From Flavobacteriaceae bacterium (lineage in GTDB: Bacteria; Bacteroidota; Bacteroidia; Flavobacteriales; Flavobacteriaceae): DNA of 64,000 bases. The notes under the pieces were generated by a model. That model saw nothing but the letters and a program-made list of their open reading frames with translations, was not told where the DNA came from and ran no database searches. Made by a program: the position numbers and the translations under genes. This document shows, one piece after another, positions 61,315 through 64,000 of the stretch (positions are counted from its first letter, which is position 1; each line of letters starts with the position of its first letter). Where the stretch lies: NCBI GenBank assembly GCA_014238425.1, contig JABABD010000018.1, positions 79,244 through 143,243 on the forward strand, written 5' to 3'.

Positions 61315-64000
61315 ATGAAAACTCCAAAACATACTATTCTCAACGCTAATCAAGTCGTGGCCCAAATAGCTTATAAAACCAATGAGGTTTGTCCTATTTA
61401 TCCGATTACACCAGCTTCGGAAATGAGTGAATTGGTCGAGAAGTGGAGTGCTCAAAACAAATCCAATAGTTTTGGTAATGTTCCTAGTACTTTTGAAATG
61501 CAGAGCGAAGCAGGTGTTGCTGGCGCCATGCATGGCGCATTACAAACGGGATCTTTAGCTACTACATTCACCGCATCTCAAGGCTTATTATTGATGTTGC
61601 CAAATATGTACAAAATTGCCGGAGAACTGACTCCAAACGTAATCCATGTAGCCACAAGAAGCATCGCAACACATGCCCTATCAGTTTTTGGTGATCATAG
61701 TGACATCATGGCTGTACGCCAATCTGGTTATGCTTTTCTAGGAAGTGCCTCCGTACAAGAAGCCCAAGATATGGCGCTCATAGCACAAGCATCAACATTA
61801 GAATCGCGCATTCCATTTGTACACTTTTTTGATGGTTTTAGAACCTCACATGAAGTACAGAAAATAACAGCAATTTCAGATGAAATTATTCAACAAATGA
61901 TTCCCTATGATTTGATTGACGCGCATCGGAACAGGGCCTTAAATCCCAATAATCCCATTATAAGAGGCACGTCACAAGGTTCCGATGTGTTTTTTCAAAG
62001 TCGTGAAGCAGTCAATTCATTTTACAATGCGTGTCCAAATATTGTGCAAAATCACATGAATGCATTTGCTCAATTGACTGGAAGACAATATAAACTCTTT
62101 GATTACGTAGGCCATGCAGAAGCTGAACATATAATTATTTCGATGGCATCTTCAACAGAAACTATTGAAGAAACAGTTCATTATTTGAATGATAACGGTG
62201 AAAAATATGGATTGATAAAAGTTCGTTTATTCAGGCCTTTCAGCTCTTCACACCTTATTGAAGCTTTACCAGTTACTTGTAAAAGTATAGCAGTACTAGA
62301 TCGAACTAAAGAAAATGGATCTACAGGTGAGCCTTTATATCTAGATATAATTAAATCGGTTTCTGAAGGATACCAGAATAACAACATTATCACATTTCCA
62401 AAAATAGTTGGAGGTCGCTATGGTCTTTCATCTAAAGAATTTACACCAAGTATGGTTCATGCCATATTTAACAATCTTAAACAAGAACAGCCAAAAAACA
62501 ACTTCACCGTTGGTATTCAAGATGACATAACGCACTTAAGTTTAGATGTTCTGGAAAATATTCAAATCAACAACACCATTTATCAAGCAGTCTTTTACCA
62601 AGACAAGAAGAAGAAGAACACTTTAGAAAGCTTTTCCGATACTCTAAAATACATAGGTGACTCAAAAGGAATTTATGTCCAAGGATATACAGAATGTGAT
62701 TATAAAAAATCGAATTCGCGACGTGTAGCACATTTGAGAATTGATACAAAACCAATAAAAGCGCCATATATTATAGAACAAGCCGATTTCATAGGCTGTC
62801 AAAATGCGGACGCCACTTTCAAGGACAATGCACTAAAAACAATTAAACCAAAAGGCACACTCTTAGTCAACACATCTCTTTCGTCTGAAGCATTCTGGTA
62901 TTCACTACCTCATCATACGCGTCAAGAAATAAATAAAAAACACATTGAACTATACATTGTGAATAGTCAAGAATTAAAAGAGACTCAAATTCTTAAGGAT
63001 TCATCTATCACGGTATTACATGCCTGTTTTTTAGCTCTTAAAAAGCAGATGAATGAAATATCTGGATTAAAAAATGTTCATGATTATATTATTAAAGTAA
63101 ATACCACTATCTACAAGAATGAAGAGTTCTTTACTTCTGACTCTAACGATGATTTCTCAGAAACTCTATTAGGAAAACTCTTGGCAAACAAAGGCAATGA
63201 TGTACCAGTAAGCCTACTTCCAGTAGATGGAACATTTAATAGTGACACGTCGAAATTCAACGCCCCAAAGAACAGTGATGAATTACCAGAATGGGATTCA
63301 AATCTATGTACTCAATGTGGTGCGTGCTCCATGGCGTGCCCACAAGCTGCCATTCGAATTAAGGCTTATGACAACACTCATTTAACTACATCTCCAGTCG
63401 ATTTCAAATCTGCTAAGACTATAGAATCTGATTGGGAAATAGACTCACTGAATTACACTGTACAAGTCAATCCTGAACAATGTAATTCTTGTAATAATTG
63501 TATTGACGCATGCCCTTCAAAAGCATTAACTATGGTGAAAAAAGAGTTTATCATTAACATTGAAAAAGATAACTGGAAGCACTTTAAAAGTATTCCAGAA
63601 TTTGATAGAACCAAAATAGACGTCACTAAAGTGAGTCAACAACAACTTCAAGAACCCTTATTTAAATATTCAATTGGTGTTGAAGGTTGTGGTGAAGCAC
63701 CTTATCTCAAACTCATGTCGCAATTGTTTGGAGATAGACTGTTAGTAGCAAATGCTACTGGAGCGAGTTCCATTTTTGGAGGTGCTTTGCCAACAACACC
63801 GTGGTCTAAAAACGTAAAAGGACAAGGTCCTGCATGGTCAAACTCCTTATTTGAGGACAATGCCGAATTCGGGCTTGGGTATAGATTATCTCTAGAACAA
63901 CAAGAACAACAAGCTAAGACACTACTAGAGAAATTATCACCCGAACTCAATTTTGACTTGGTATACGATATCATCAAGGCAAGCCAGATAACAGATACAG
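61315..64000 (+). CDS. nifJ: Pyruvate:ferredoxin (flavodoxin) oxidoreductase, 3' end beyond the window
   Basis: A continuous frame of 895 codons from ATG 61315 to the right edge with no stop. The enzyme oxidises pyruvate and CoA to acetyl-CoA and CO2, passing electrons to ferredoxin or flavodoxin. Domain I has the thiamine-enzyme motif YPITPASEMSE. After the transketolase-like and gamma domains, two 4Fe-4S clusters are encoded near residues 665-735: CTQCGACSMACP and CNSCNNCIDACP. The following segment (VEGCGEAPYLKLM) begins the TPP-binding domain; about 300 residues are missing. It is a large single-chain enzyme, unusual for an aerobic lifestyle. Confidence 0.93.
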   Translation, partial: MKTPKHTILNANQVVAQIAYKTNEVCPIYPITPASEMSELVEKWSAQNKSNSFGNVPSTFEMQSEAGVAGAMHGALQTGSLATTFTASQGLLLMLPNMYKIAGELTPNVIHVATRSIATHALSVFGDHSDIMAVRQSGYAFLGSASVQEAQDMALIAQASTLESRIPFVHFFDGFRTSHEVQKITAISDEIIQQMIPYDLIDAHRNRALNPNNPIIRGTSQGSDVFFQSREAVNSFYNACPNIVQNHMNAFAQLTGRQYKLFDYVGHAEAEHIIISMASSTETIEETVHYLNDNGEKYGLIKVRLFRPFSSSHLIEALPVTCKSIAVLDRTKENGSTGEPLYLDIIKSVSEGYQNNNIITFPKIVGGRYGLSSKEFTPSMVHAIFNNLKQEQPKNNFTVGIQDDITHLSLDVLENIQINNTIYQAVFYQDKKKKNTLESFSDTLKYIGDSKGIYVQGYTECDYKKSNSRRVAHLRIDTKPIKAPYIIEQADFIGCQNADATFKDNALKTIKPKGTLLVNTSLSSEAFWYSLPHHTRQEINKKHIELYIVNSQELKETQILKDSSITVLHACFLALKKQMNEISGLKNVHDYIIKVNTTIYKNEEFFTSDSNDDFSETLLGKLLANKGNDVPVSLLPVDGTFNSDTSKFNAPKNSDELPEWDSNLCTQCGACSMACPQAAIRIKAYDNTHLTTSPVDFKSAKTIESDWEIDSLNYTVQVNPEQCNSCNNCIDACPSKALTMVKKEFIINIEKDNWKHFKSIPEFDRTKIDVTKVSQQQLQEPLFKYSIGVEGCGEAPYLKLMSQLFGDRLLVANATGASSIFGGALPTTPWSKNVKGQGPAWSNSLFEDNAEFGLGYRLSLEQQEQQAKTLLEKLSPELNFDLVYDIIKASQITDT

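Overview
The window looks like a low-GC chromosome of a marine-type gliding Flavobacteriaceae member (Bacteroidota). The evidence is a gldF/gldG gliding-motility ABC gene, many Bacteroidota-restricted families (DUF4294, the permease-M1 aminopeptidase fusion, the CzcA-TolC fusion, DUF4212 plus acetate symporter), lack of strong Shine-Dalgarno sites, and TAnnTTTG-like -7 promoter elements. No rRNA, tRNA, prophage, IS transposase or CRISPR array was seen.

Layout. 1-4.8 kb: methyltransferase (cut by the left edge), ZIP transporter, small DUF genes, TrhA/hemolysin III and DUF4294. 4.9-9.5 kb: ABC ATPase plus giant ABC permease/M1-peptidase fusion. 9.6-14.1 kb: M42 peptidase, class-V PLP enzyme, group-II decarboxylase, NUDIX. 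14.1-18.0 kb: biotin-dependent acyl-CoA carboxylase (carrier, biotin carboxylase, carboxyltransferase), split by a GIY-YIG element. 18.0-23.0 kb: CPBP protease, AraC regulator, DinB, GNAT, amidohydrolase, MORN protein, NYN-LOTUS protein. 23.1-28.4 kb: acetate use (Acs, acetate symporter and DUF4212) with a divergent TauE/Lrp pair. 28.6-37.0 kb: heavy-metal operon (Cys-rich lipoprotein, CzcA-TolC fusion, CzcB, Fur-family regulator, P1B-type ATPase) preceded by a perfect palindrome. 37-41 kb: exported proteins, a repeat cluster and a 2-kb accessory module. 41-48 kb: purC, phoH, SAM hydrolase, gldFG fusion, dnaN. 49-57.4 kb: a tight seven-gene amino-acid operon with a structured leader RNA. 57.8-64 kb: a sigma-54 activator with a CRP-like sensor domain, OsmC behind a sigma-54-type promoter, a 41-aa CxxC protein, a membrane protein, and pyruvate:ferredoxin oxidoreductase running off the right edge.

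Most notable: (1) the leader RNA at 57503-57638, with two hairpins plus mutually exclusive antiterminator and terminator, ahead of an operon combining an APH-type kinase, threonine synthase-like, threonine dehydratase-like and ornithine cyclodeaminase-like enzymes, a transporter, a peptidase and an EF-hand/ClpP-like lipoprotein; (2) interspersed palindromes that begin with GTCA, one inverted pair of which brackets a GIY-YIG nuclease gene; (3) two places where a copy of the 3' end of a housekeeping gene (carboxyltransferase, purC) lies on the far side of an accessory module; (4) a sigma-54 promoter and repeated upstream sites next to the activator gene; (5) palindromic operator candidates for the Fur-family and Lrp-family regulators.
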